NCBI GenBank assembly: GCA_037190145.1
Contig: JBBCJU010000004.1
Span: 62,001-126,000, forward strand
Length of the DNA stretch: 64,000 nt
Source of the DNA: 55-13 sp037190145
GTDB lineage: Bacteria > Armatimonadota > Fimbriimonadia > Fimbriimonadales > Fimbriimonadaceae
Direction: 5' to 3'
Positions 34,490 through 42,605 of this stretch are shown piece by piece (position 1 is the first letter of the stretch; each line of letters starts with the position of its first letter). Under the pieces are notes generated by a model. The model searched no databases, had not been told where the DNA came from, and was given only the letters and a program-made list of their open reading frames with translations. A program made the translations under genes and the position numbers.

Positions 34490-35110
34490 TCATGCTGGTT
34501 TCCGATCAAAACTCCATCGCTCGTTCACATCCCGAGTTCCTTTGACAAGCGTGGAGAACTGATCCCTACACTGCCCGGATCTTTCTAGGAGCTGCTGAAC
34601 CTCTGAGCGTGTTCGCTCCGCCAGGCCATCACCGGGGGCCATCGGAGTTCCAAAGGTGAGAAAGGCTTCTGGTCTTTCGTGCATCGCATGTTCATACCGA
34701 ATGCCAACTGGGATCACTTGAGCTTGGGGCACTTTCTGGGCAATGACATCGAGGCTTTTCCCAAACGGCAGAAGCTCTGGGGGAGGGTGCAGGTGAGCCT
34801 CCGCAAAGAGAAGGAGCGACCAGTGGTCATCCTGCATCATCCGAATCGTCCGCCGAACCGTTGCCGCTCGACGTTTGAGATCACCAAGCGGATACGGCAT
34901 ACCGCCAATGCGAGCGAAGAGAGGAAACGTATCAAACTCCTGAATCCAGTCCAATGTGGGGACTTGGAGCTGAGTCACCACGTGGAACATCAGATAGCCA
35001 TCAAACCATCCATGATGGTTGGGCACAAAAATACAGGGAGGCTTCAGTTCAAATGTGGGAGGAATCCAATGGACGGTGTGAAATCTCCGACGCACTGAGC
35101 GTCGGATCAT
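34490..35110 (-). CDS. PlsC-like acyltransferase beside the terpenoid synthase
   Basis: Small glycerolipid-type acyltransferase of 206 residues. The catalytic block is VPNHHGWFDGYL, a variant of NHxxxxD, and the substrate-binding loop is LLFAEAHLHPP in place of the usual FPEGTRS. The altered second motif suggests an acceptor other than lysophosphatidic acid. Acyltransferases of this sort occur in carotenoid gene clusters where they acylate the end-product. It sits in line with the phytoene/squalene synthase and DUF2156 genes, which favours a shared lipid or pigment pathway. There is no transmembrane segment of note. Confidence 0.85.
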   Translation of the reverse strand: MIRRSVRRRFHTVHWIPPTFELKPPCIFVPNHHGWFDGYLMFHVVTQLQVPTLDWIQEFDTFPLFARIGGMPYPLGDLKRRAATVRRTIRMMQDDHWSLLLFAEAHLHPPPELLPFGKSLDVIAQKVPQAQVIPVGIRYEHAMHERPEAFLTFGTPMAPGDGLAERTRSEVQQLLERSGQCRDQFSTLVKGTRDVNERWSFDRKPA

Positions 35111-35151
35111 TGCCCCAACCTGACGGCCAAGAAAACCTTGTTCTTGCTGCT

Positions 35152-35484
35152 TTATTCGCCGCCCTCGGCACCCATCTGACTCATTCCAGCAGGAGATCCG
35201 GCTCCGGCTGCAGCACGCTTAGCAGCGTCTTTAGCCGCAATGCCTACTCCACCGCCACCTGCGCCTTGAACACTCTCCGTTCCAGCGACCGGTGAAATGC
35301 CGCCAACTCCGGGCGACATCGGAGTGATTCCACCACCACCGCCTCCGCTAGGAGTGGGAGTATTTTGTGCGGCAGGCTCGCTCGGCGGAGCTTCTGGCGC
35401 GGGCGCGTTCTTTACGCAACCACCCAACAGGAGGGAGCTTGCAAAAATGACGGAAAGGGCTGCCACTCTGATCACAACGAACAC
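35152..35484 (-). CDS. Small Gly/Pro-rich lipoprotein
   Basis: Predicted lipoprotein of 110 residues with signal peptide and lipobox LLLGGC at about residues 18-23. The mature part is low complexity: a Pro/Ala/Glu-rich linker, a Gly run, and an Ala/Gly-rich tail. No domain is recognisable. It lies 41 bases upstream of the PlsC-like gene on the same strand and is divergent from the M29 peptidase. It could be an envelope linker protein or a rapidly evolving orphan. Confidence 0.7.
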   Translation of the reverse strand: MFVVIRVAALSVIFASSLLLGGCVKNAPAPEAPPSEPAAQNTPTPSGGGGGGITPMSPGVGGISPVAGTESVQGAGGGGVGIAAKDAAKRAAAGAGSPAGMSQMGAEGGE

Positions 35485-35513
35485 TTTACGCTAATTCCGG
35501 GCAAAATGTTTGA

Positions 35514-36635
35514 ATGGTTGATCCACGCGTAACTCAGCTTGCCGAACTTTTGGTGAGCCACTCGACAAAGCTAACCCCAGAAGATAAAGTCCTAATCCAC
35601 GCCTTCGATATCCCTGAAGAGAGCGTGGCGGAGATTGTGCGGGTGGTGCAGAGTAAAGGAGCGCAGGTTGCCGTTCGTCTCGAATCCGGCTTGATTCGTC
35701 GCCAGTTGATGCATGGCCTTACAGAAGGAAATGTAAAGACCATTGCCGCCATTGAGAAGTATGAGATGGAGCAGATGACTGCCTATCTCGCTCTACGAGG
35801 AACCCCTAATCCGCTAGAGAACGCAGAAGTTCCAGACGAGAAGCTAAGGCTTTGGAGTCGGGAATACACCACTCCGGTCGTATTTGGAGTTCGAGTTCCT
35901 AATACCAAATGGGTGGCACTAAGGTGGCCAAATCCTTGCATGGCGATGGCCGCCGGAATGAGCACCCCTGCTTTTGAAGACTTCTACTTCCGAGTCTGCA
36001 CCCTCGACTACAAGAAGATGGCAGAAGCAGCCAAGCCTCTTGCAGACCTGATGAACAAGACAGATCTGGTGGAGATTAAGGGGCCAGGAACAGATTTCAG
36101 CCTTTCGATTAAGGATATTGGAGCCGTGCCGTGTACTGGAGAGGCCAATATCCCCGACGGAGAATGCTTCTCTGCCCCAGTTCGAGATTCCGTAAATGGC
36201 GTGGTCCAGTTCAATACGGTATCGCTCTATGAAGGAACCGAGTTTAAGGACATCCGCTACGTCATCAAAAATGGACGCATTGAGGAAGCAACCGCCGGCG
36301 CCAACACTGAGAAGCTAAATCAGATTCTGGATACGGACGAAGGCGCTCGATACTTCGGAGAGTTCGCCATCGGCTTCAACCCCTACATTCTCCACCCGAT
36401 GAAGGACACCTTGTTTGATGAGAAGATCGCTGGTTCCTTCCACTTCACTCCAGGCAACTCGTATGCCCCTCCTGGAGGCAATGGGAACAAGAGCTCTATT
36501 CACTGGGATACGGTCCTGATCCAAAGGCCTGAGTACGGCGGTGGTGAGATCTGGTTTGACGGCAAACTGGTCCGTAAAGACGGTCTTTTTGTCTTGCCCG
36601 AACTTGAAGGACTCAACCCAGACAAACTGGGTTAG
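35514..36635 (+). CDS. M29-family metallo-aminopeptidase
   Basis: Cytoplasmic leucyl-type aminopeptidase of the AmpS/PepS (M29) family, 373 residues. Metal ligands are visible in order: Glu in GEANIPDGECFSAPV, Glu in FGEFAIGFNP, the block TLFDEKIAGSFHFTPGNSY, and the C-terminal HxD in SSIHWDTVL. It trims N-terminal residues from peptides using two cobalt or zinc ions. The ATG at 35514 gives MVDPRVTQLAELLVSHS, a normal start. A bidirectional terminator follows directly. Confidence 0.95.
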   Translation: MVDPRVTQLAELLVSHSTKLTPEDKVLIHAFDIPEESVAEIVRVVQSKGAQVAVRLESGLIRRQLMHGLTEGNVKTIAAIEKYEMEQMTAYLALRGTPNPLENAEVPDEKLRLWSREYTTPVVFGVRVPNTKWVALRWPNPCMAMAAGMSTPAFEDFYFRVCTLDYKKMAEAAKPLADLMNKTDLVEIKGPGTDFSLSIKDIGAVPCTGEANIPDGECFSAPVRDSVNGVVQFNTVSLYEGTEFKDIRYVIKNGRIEEATAGANTEKLNQILDTDEGARYFGEFAIGFNPYILHPMKDTLFDEKIAGSFHFTPGNSYAPPGGNGNKSSIHWDTVLIQRPEYGGGEIWFDGKLVRKDGLFVLPELEGLNPDKLG

Positions 36636-36639
36636 GGCC

Positions 36640-36678
36640 AAAAAAGGGCTTCCCACTCTTGAGGGAAGCCCATTTTTT
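36640..36678. terminator. Bidirectional intrinsic terminator
   Basis: A perfect 9-bp stem (36646-36654 with 36663-36671) and an 8-base loop, with six A on the left and six T on the right. It ends both the M29 peptidase gene on the plus strand and the rhomboid-like gene on the minus strand, whose stop lies at 36677. Confidence 0.93.
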
Positions 36679-37477
36679 ATCGATCTTTGTTGGTGTCGTC
36701 CGTGATACTAGATTCAAACAGCTTACGGAGGCGCTCACGCTCGTCGCGCTCTTTCTCTCTACGCTTAACATCATCGTAGTAGCCCTTATCCATTTTTTCT
36801 GTCTTATGAAGGAATTGGCTATCTGAAGCCCTCGATCGTCCAAACCCTCCGGCACCACGAGAATATGGCCAGAATGGAATCTTGTTGAGCGCGAAAGCAT
36901 AGGCAATGGGAAGGTGTAAGGCGGAGATAATGCCTAACAGGGGATTCCCAAACCCCGCCAGCAGAATCGTTGAGACCAGGGTGACGATGGCAAGAATCTG
37001 GCCGCTCATGGGAATGATGCCGTACATCATGATTTGAGCTTTTGGATTGCGCGCGCACCAGACAATCGTGACTCCACCCAATGGTAGCCACAGACCCGCT
37101 GTCCCGTAAACCTGGCTGACCAGCGGCCCAAGGAGTACCTGGAAGAGAGCGGGCAATAGGATCATTACCGCCCAAAGTCCGGCGTATTTTATAGCTCCTA
37201 GATCGCGCTCCACAAAGCTACCTGTCCAGAAGGTCCACATGATCATGAAGACAAAACCAATAATCGCGAAGCCACTTACGAATGGTAACTGGGCCCATGG
37301 ATAGGTGAAAAGCGTCCAAGGCTGGCTTTGCCAACCAGGGGCGAGAACAAACTTTTCCATCCCTTTGGCGCCCGAAAGCCACCAAACGAAGGCGAAGATA
37401 ATCAGCGACGCGAGGAAGCCGATGGTAACGGGGGCCGCTTGGTGGCGGAGCCAAGATTTTCCTTGTTGAAGGGACAT
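36677..37477 (-). CDS. Rhomboid-like membrane protein without catalytic serine
   Basis: Integral membrane protein of 266 residues with about six helices, then a charged cytoplasmic tail rich in Lys/Arg/Glu/Asp (residues about 215-266). The order of features follows rhomboid proteases: an L1-type motif QPWTLFTYPW, an Arg-rich loop after helix 2 and a His in helix 6 (ISALHLPIAYAFA). Where active rhomboids have GxSG this protein has YGTAGLWLPLGG, so the nucleophile Ser is Ala and it should be proteolytically inactive, like iRhoms or derlins. It may instead chaperone or bind membrane proteins. The assignment is inferred from motif order and needs a profile search. Confidence 0.68.
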   Translation of the reverse strand: MSLQQGKSWLRHQAAPVTIGFLASLIIFAFVWWLSGAKGMEKFVLAPGWQSQPWTLFTYPWAQLPFVSGFAIIGFVFMIMWTFWTGSFVERDLGAIKYAGLWAVMILLPALFQVLLGPLVSQVYGTAGLWLPLGGVTIVWCARNPKAQIMMYGIIPMSGQILAIVTLVSTILLAGFGNPLLGIISALHLPIAYAFALNKIPFWPYSRGAGGFGRSRASDSQFLHKTEKMDKGYYDDVKRREKERDERERLRKLFESSITDDTNKDR

Positions 37478-37559
37478 AGGTTCTCTGGTTATTATGCGTG
37501 TCTACGCCACGAAACCCCAGGATTGTGTCGTCCGTTTGACATAATGGGCGCAAGCAATC

Positions 37560-38078
37560 ATGTATTTCGTAGTTCTTCCTGATGGTCAAAAGTTTGGACC
37601 GGCTGACTTAAGCCTACTGAATCAGTGGGTTTCCGAGGGTCGAGTTCTCGCCACCACAACCTTGGAGGATGCCCAAACCGGGCAAAGAATTACGGCGAAC
37701 ATGTTGCCTGGGTTGCAGGTGGCAACGACTCAGCCCAATCCCTACCCGGCTCCGGGAACGATGAATCCGCCTCAAAACTACTCGAATTACTACCGACCAG
37801 GCATGGTGACGGGCGACAATGGGCAGCAAGAATTAACTATGGCTTATGTGTTTGGTGCCATTGGGCTTGCCATGTGCGCCATGGGCGGAGGCTACTGCTC
37901 CATTATCGGAATTATCTTCCCGATTTTGGGTTTGGTGTATGCCAAGAAGGCTCAGGATAAGGGGAACCCAAGCGCGAATACCGCGCGTGTCATCTCGATC
38001 GTGGGCTTGATTTTACAAGCGATTGGCTTGGTGATCGGCGGATTTATAGTTGGTCTTGGATTCCTCGGCGGATTCTAA
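37560..38078 (+). CDS. GYF_2/DUF4190-type membrane protein
   Basis: Protein of 172 residues. Residues 1-55 are a GYF_2 domain (YFVVLPDGQKFGPADLSLLNQW, then GRVLATTTLEDAQTG), a small fold that often binds Pro-rich peptides. A Pro/Asn/Gln-rich linker follows, then two transmembrane helices (residues about 95-125 and 142-170) of the DUF4190 type with the small cytoplasmic loop AKKAQDKGNPSANTARV. Possible partners are the many Pro-rich exported proteins of this organism. It starts at ATG 37560, divergent from the rhomboid-like gene and convergent with the NlpC gene. Confidence 0.8.
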   Translation: MYFVVLPDGQKFGPADLSLLNQWVSEGRVLATTTLEDAQTGQRITANMLPGLQVATTQPNPYPAPGTMNPPQNYSNYYRPGMVTGDNGQQELTMAYVFGAIGLAMCAMGGGYCSIIGIIFPILGLVYAKKAQDKGNPSANTARVISIVGLILQAIGLVIGGFIVGLGFLGGF

Positions 38079-38110
38079 GACCAGACCGTCGTTACCTTGC
38101 TTGCTTTTCG

Positions 38111-38809
38111 CTATCTCTTGGCTGCAACGAGAATCTTTAGCCACTTGGGAGAACCGAGGAAGTCGGTGTCTACCCCGTTCTTTCCGCGACTGGAGTGCAC
38201 GAAGTAACCGTTGCCTAGATAGATGCCGGTGTGACCAATCTTATTGCGCTTGGCCTCCCAGAAATAAAGTCGGTCGCCCTTCTGAAGATCCTCTAGTCGA
38301 GTAATGGATTGCCCAACCAACGCTTGTTCGGCAGCAGTACGAGGCAGGTTCATACCTACTTGGCCAAACAGCTTTTTGACGAATCCAGAGCAATCGATTC
38401 CGCGATTAAGGTCATTGCCTCCCCACACATATGGGGTGCCTTGAAACTTCAGGCCTTGGTCCGCTGCCCAGCCTCTCGAACTGGTGCTTCCACCTAGGCT
38501 TCGGCTATTGCGTGGCTTGGCTTCTGTGGATACTTCGTAAGGAAGTTTTGCGATGGTGTCCGCAGGGACATAGCCGTACTGACCATTTTGCAAAAGAACA
38601 CGCATCCAGTTGTCGCGTGGAGAGTCCTTTACAACCAAATACTCGTATTGCTTGACTCGGTAAAAGACCCGCGATTTGGTATTCATACTCGCGTAGATCG
38701 GAGTTTTCTCCGTTGCTTGCCCCAACTTACCAAGCACTCGCTTTTCAGCGTGAGCTATCACTGAGGTAGCTAGCGCTACCATTGCCAAAACTGCGCGAAT
38801 TGTTACCAT
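38111..38809 (-). CDS. NlpC/P60 peptidoglycan endopeptidase with SH3b domain
   Basis: Secreted cell-wall hydrolase of 232 residues. The signal peptide ends VIAHA, followed by a bacterial SH3 domain at about residues 30-90 and the NlpC/P60 domain at about 110-232. The catalytic Cys is in GIDCSGFVKKLF, the His in IGHTGIYLGNG and the third polar residue is His in YFVHSS. It cuts the gamma-D-Glu-diaminopimelate bond in stem peptides. Typical length and domain order. Confidence 0.95.
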   Translation of the reverse strand: MVTIRAVLAMVALATSVIAHAEKRVLGKLGQATEKTPIYASMNTKSRVFYRVKQYEYLVVKDSPRDNWMRVLLQNGQYGYVPADTIAKLPYEVSTEAKPRNSRSLGGSTSSRGWAADQGLKFQGTPYVWGGNDLNRGIDCSGFVKKLFGQVGMNLPRTAAEQALVGQSITRLEDLQKGDRLYFWEAKRNKIGHTGIYLGNGYFVHSSRGKNGVDTDFLGSPKWLKILVAAKR

Positions 38810-38851
38810 CTGTCCGTTTGTTACCAGAATTATAGGCGAACTTACACTCGT

Positions 38852-39541
38852 CTAAAGACCAGCTCCAACAACTGTTAACGCTTTTAGTATCGTTAATCCG
38901 TCTGTAGAACCTAAAATAGACTTTGTAGCCCGCTCGGGGTGAGGCATGAGGCCTAAAACATTTCCTTTCTCATTTAGGATGCCCGCAATGTTTTCCGTGG
39001 AGCCATTAGGATTGGCTTCAGGAGTTGCGTTCCCCATACTATCGACGTATCTGAACGCAATTCGTTCAGTATCGTTCAAGTTTTTTAACGTATCGGCTTC
39101 ACAAATGTATCGCCCTTCACCGTGAGCGATAGGTACGTTGATGATTTGATCAACACCTGAAGTCCAGATACTGGATCGGTTTTCTGCCTTTAGATAAACG
39201 TGTTTGCAAACGAACTTCTGGCTTTGGTTGAGTAGCAATGCACCGGGAAGCAATCCAGATTCACAGAGAATCTGGAATCCATTGCAGGCTCCAATAATGG
39301 GTCGCCCTTCTGCTGCAAACCGTCGTACTTCGTCCATGATCGGCGCGCGACTTGCCATGGCCCCACATCGCAAGTAGTCACCGAAGCTAAAACCGCCCGG
39401 AATAAATACGGCCTCAAACCCTGCCAGGGACGTGTCTTCATACCAAACGTATTCGGCTCCAACTCCTACATCATCTCGTAGAGAGTGGAAAGCGTCTTGG
39501 TCACAGTTAGAACCTGGAAATCGAAGAACGGCTACTTTCAC
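38852..39541 (-). CDS. purQ: Phosphoribosylformylglycinamidine synthase subunit PurQ
   Basis: Glutaminase subunit of the FGAM synthase complex in purine synthesis; it provides ammonia to PurL. The class I amidotransferase triad is present: Cys in IIGACNGFQIL, and His-Glu in LMPHPERATK. Length 229. The ATG overlaps the purS stop by four bases. purL is not in the window, so the complex is encoded at two loci. Confidence 0.97.
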   Translation of the reverse strand: MKVAVLRFPGSNCDQDAFHSLRDDVGVGAEYVWYEDTSLAGFEAVFIPGGFSFGDYLRCGAMASRAPIMDEVRRFAAEGRPIIGACNGFQILCESGLLPGALLLNQSQKFVCKHVYLKAENRSSIWTSGVDQIINVPIAHGEGRYICEADTLKNLNDTERIAFRYVDSMGNATPEANPNGSTENIAGILNEKGNVLGLMPHPERATKSILGSTDGLTILKALTVVGAGL

Positions 39542-39786
39542 GCTCCGACCGCCTCTTTCACTTCCTCAATTCGATAGTCTTCGATAACTGGATTGGCGAG
39601 AAGCTTATCGCACATCTCCTTCACTCGTGCCTCATTGTATTCCGATACTTTGAGTTCTATGAGCTTGCCGATACGGACCTCTTGAAGCTCGTCATAGCCT
39701 AGCTTCTCCAAGGTTCCCGCGACAGTGCGTCCTGCGGAATCAAGCAAAGAGGGTTTGAGAGTGACGTAGACGCGGACGATGGGCAT
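39538..39786 (-). CDS. purS: Phosphoribosylformylglycinamidine synthase subunit PurS
   Basis: Small 82-residue structural subunit that bridges PurQ and PurL in Gram-positive-type FGAM synthases. The motifs YVTLKPSLLDSAGRTV, VRIGKLIEL and CDKLLANPVIEDYRIE are diagnostic. Translation is coupled to purQ through a four-base overlap. The promoter must lie in the 110 bases before the divergent gene at 39897. Confidence 0.95.
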   Translation of the reverse strand: MPIVRVYVTLKPSLLDSAGRTVAGTLEKLGYDELQEVRIGKLIELKVSEYNEARVKEMCDKLLANPVIEDYRIEEVKEAVGA

Positions 39787-39896
39787 AACAATATTTTGAC
39801 ATACGCCAGAACCCAGGTGGGTGCGACGGCAGAGGCCTCAGAAAACGGAGACCTGGTAATTCGTAAATTTAATGATAGGATTCATCTTGAGAGGTC

Positions 39897-40292
39897 ATGC
39901 GTCGAACCAAGTTGGATACTGAGGAACCGAATATCCCGCTCACTTGGAACGCGGAGGGCAAGCTTGTTCCGTTGGATCATGTGGAGCGAGCTCGTCAGAA
40001 AGAGATCTCACAGAATCTAGCGACACAAAATCAACCCCTTCCCGAACCCAGAATGCTCTCATTCAAAGAGTCAATGAAGCTAGTCGCGCTAGATATTGCT
40101 CATATGATGGATCTGCTGGTCAAACCTCCAGAGCACCTTCCCATTGTTGTCTCGGCTCCGGTTCCGCTTTTGGTTTTAGGGGCGGCTGTTTTCTTGATTA
40201 AGGTTGCTTGGATAGTAGCCGTGCCGGCGTTGATCCTCGGTATCGCATTCCGGATGTGGGTCTTCTACGGAATTGAGAGGAAGGCTCGATAA
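39897..40292 (+). CDS. Small membrane protein of unknown function
   Basis: A 131-residue protein with a polar N-terminal half (residues 1-80, charged and Pro-rich) and two closely spaced transmembrane helices at about 83-122 (PLLVLGAAVFLIKVAWIVAV), ending in a short basic tail. The ATG at 39897 follows GAGAGGTC. I recognise no family. It is divergent from purS and convergent with the secreted Gln/His-rich gene, with a shared hairpin after it. Confidence 0.65.
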   Translation: MRRTKLDTEEPNIPLTWNAEGKLVPLDHVERARQKEISQNLATQNQPLPEPRMLSFKESMKLVALDIAHMMDLLVKPPEHLPIVVSAPVPLLVLGAAVFLIKVAWIVAVPALILGIAFRMWVFYGIERKAR

Positions 40293-40327
40293 ATTAAAAT
40301 CCCCATGCTTGGCCAATGTGCATGGGG
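40291..40327 (-). terminator. Intrinsic terminator between convergent genes
   Basis: A perfect 8-bp stem (40301-40308 with 40320-40327) with an 11-base loop. On the minus strand it is followed by ATTTTAATTT. It should end the leftward secreted-protein gene and may also stop the rightward membrane-protein gene. Confidence 0.8.
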
Positions 40328-40340
40328 ACGCCCTCCGAGA

Positions 40341-41486
40341 TTAGTTCCGAATCTTCACTTCTTCGTAATCATCTGGATTGAGTTTGAACTTCCTCAAAGT
40401 ATCCAGATCCCAAGTTTTATCTCCGCCAACATAAGTGCCGTTGCGCTTGTGCATGAAGTATCGCTGGTAGCTATTGTCAACTTGGAAGGTCTTTCCGCCT
40501 GTTCCAACAACCGTGTGTTCATCGTTGATGTAGTTAATGAACCTCTGGTGCTGCAAATCGCTGGAAGCAGACCGTTGCCAATAGCTCTGCATGCTCGCAT
40601 CATTCGCCGACCAAATGGCCTGCATCCTTTGCTGATGGCGTTGAGCACTACGCTGAATCCAAGCCATATTCTCATTGTGGCGCTGGGTCATCATTCGACC
40701 ATGCGCTTCAATCTGCGCCATCCTTTGTTGGTGTAGTTGCTGCTGCTGAGCCTGCCACTGCGGGTTCATTTTGAAGGTGGTACGAATCTTCATTCGCATG
40801 GCTTCGTAGTCTTCTGGCTTGCCTTTGGTGGAGATACCGCTAACATCTACGGCAAAGATGGCGTTATTGACGGCAACGGCTACAAACAGCTGACCGTTTG
40901 TTTTGCTTCCTTTATCGTTGTAGCTGAAATTCAAGACTGCAGCAGATGCGCCAATCTGTAATCCATGCTTGGCATAGGCTTGTTCCATCATGCTCGCCGT
41001 TGTTGGGTCGTCATCAACGGACTTAATCTGAAATCCTTCTAGCTTCCCAAACTTGCGCTTGGCATACTCAGGCGCATAAACCGACGCGGGGCGAGCGTTC
41101 TCAATCTTCATCAACGGATTGACCTTTGCGAACTCGTAGTGCATTGGCGTGGCTGCTTGGGGCAAGTAGTATTGAGGAAGCGAAGGATCACCGCTGAAGA
41201 TCACGGTATCTCCATCTGGGCTAGCCGTAATGCAGACGGTTCGATGAATATCATAGGCTCGGGCTGAGTAACCGCGATTGTTCCAACCCTTGGGCATTTG
41301 AACGGTGAAGGCGTTCTCTACCGGATCAGAGATGTTCACATACTCGGTAACTGGTTTGGCAATCTTGGTCTGGGTTTTGGCCGCCGCTTTCTTCTGAGGA
41401 GATGCCTCAGCAATTTCAGACACAGTACAAGATGCACTGAGAAGACACGCGAGAGTGAGTTGGCTGATACTCGTAAACAATTTCAT
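40341..41486 (-). CDS. Secreted Gln/His/Met-rich protein
   Basis: Predicted exported protein of about 381 residues with a signal helix and possible lipobox (CLLSASC). Residues about 45-250 are globular and begin with YVNISDPVENAFTVQMPKGW, a pattern seen in stress or lipid-binding proteins. About residues 250-330 are a helical, Gln/His/Met/Arg-rich segment (QWQAQQQQLHQQRMAQIEAH and beyond) that looks like a coiled coil or metal-binding stretch. The C terminus (KTWDLDTLRKFKLNPDDYEE) is a small separate unit. ATG 41486 is preceded by AGGTGA and avoids overlap with the divergent dus gene. No function assigned. Confidence 0.75.
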   Translation of the reverse strand: MKLFTSISQLTLACLLSASCTVSEIAEASPQKKAAAKTQTKIAKPVTEYVNISDPVENAFTVQMPKGWNNRGYSARAYDIHRTVCITASPDGDTVIFSGDPSLPQYYLPQAATPMHYEFAKVNPLMKIENARPASVYAPEYAKRKFGKLEGFQIKSVDDDPTTASMMEQAYAKHGLQIGASAAVLNFSYNDKGSKTNGQLFVAVAVNNAIFAVDVSGISTKGKPEDYEAMRMKIRTTFKMNPQWQAQQQQLHQQRMAQIEAHGRMMTQRHNENMAWIQRSAQRHQQRMQAIWSANDASMQSYWQRSASSDLQHQRFINYINDEHTVVGTGGKTFQVDNSYQRYFMHKRNGTYVGGDKTWDLDTLRKFKLNPDDYEEVKIRN

Positions 41487-41574
41487 CGTCACCTGTTGAG
41501 CGTAATGTACAACTGAGACCATTAGCCAGGCATTAGGTTGAGAATGGCGGTGCCTGTCACAATAGAAATTGTCG

Positions 41575-42549
41575 ATGCTCGACGTTTCAAGTCCCGCTTT
41601 GGTTTTGGCTCCTATGGATGGCATCACAGATGCTCCTATGCGGGCATTGCAGGGGGCGACAGGAGCATTCAGCTACTCTGTGACTGAGTTCTTACGGGTT
41701 GCCAACGGATCTATTCCCGCGAAGGTTTTCCGTCGAGATGTGCCTGAGTTGGAGAATGGCTCTAAAACCCGCGATGGGATGCCGGTACAGATACAAATTC
41801 TTGGCGGTGACCCTGAGCATATGGCGGAGTCGGCGATGAACGCAGTCCAGGCTGGAGCCACCGGTATTGACATCAATTTTGGATGTCCTGCTCCAACTGT
41901 GAATCGGCACGATGGCGGTGCGACTCTCCTGAAGTTCCCTTGCCGAGTCCGAGATGTTGTCGCCGCTGTTCGGAAAGCGGTTCCTCAGAGTATTCCGGTG
42001 TCTGCGAAGCTCCGACTTGGGTGGGACAGTATTGATGCCATCCATGAGAATGCGGCAATGGCTGCTGAAGGTGGGGCCAGTTGGCTTACCATCCACGCCC
42101 GTACACGGTTGCAGGGTTATCAACCTCCCGTTTATTGGCAACCGATCGGTCAGGTTCGTCAGAACCTAGGTTTGCCGATCATTGCGAACGGTGATATCTG
42201 GACAATTGATGACTTCCGTCGATGCCAAGATATGACCGGTTGTCAACATTTTATGATTGGACGCAGTGCCCTTGCCAACCCTTCGCTGCCATACCAAATT
42301 TCATATGAACTTGGGTTGTATGAGGGGCCGGTGCCAGCTTGGACTTGGGAATCGCTGATGAAGAACCTTCAGACCGAAATTGAGCAATGCCAAGGACCAG
42401 CGACTAATCGCCCCGTAGTGCGGTTCAAACAGTGGCTGAAGCTTGCTAGCAATTTTGGTGATTTTTCTCACTTTGATGCAGTGAAACTCTCCGCAACGCC
42501 CGAGGAGTTTTTTGCCAATCTCCAGGCTGCCCAGAGCCTAGCTGCCTAG
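41575..42549 (+). CDS. dus: tRNA-dihydrouridine synthase
   Basis: FMN enzyme that reduces uridine to dihydrouridine in tRNA D-loops. About 324 residues. FMN- and substrate-binding motifs are LAPMDGITDAPMR at the N terminus, DINFGCPAPTVNRHDGGATLL with the active-site region, SAKLRLGWDS, and NGDIWTIDDF with GRSALANPSLP. It is a TIM barrel followed by a helical domain. I chose ATG 41575 (MLDVSSPALVLAP), since the TTG two codons earlier is weaker. Which position is modified cannot be told. Confidence 0.95.
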   Translation: MLDVSSPALVLAPMDGITDAPMRALQGATGAFSYSVTEFLRVANGSIPAKVFRRDVPELENGSKTRDGMPVQIQILGGDPEHMAESAMNAVQAGATGIDINFGCPAPTVNRHDGGATLLKFPCRVRDVVAAVRKAVPQSIPVSAKLRLGWDSIDAIHENAAMAAEGGASWLTIHARTRLQGYQPPVYWQPIGQVRQNLGLPIIANGDIWTIDDFRRCQDMTGCQHFMIGRSALANPSLPYQISYELGLYEGPVPAWTWESLMKNLQTEIEQCQGPATNRPVVRFKQWLKLASNFGDFSHFDAVKLSATPEEFFANLQAAQSLAA

Positions 42550-42605
42550 ATGTATATTCAATCGTTCTAGTGCTTCGGAATAGCCGAGGGACGTAAACTC
42601 CGCAT

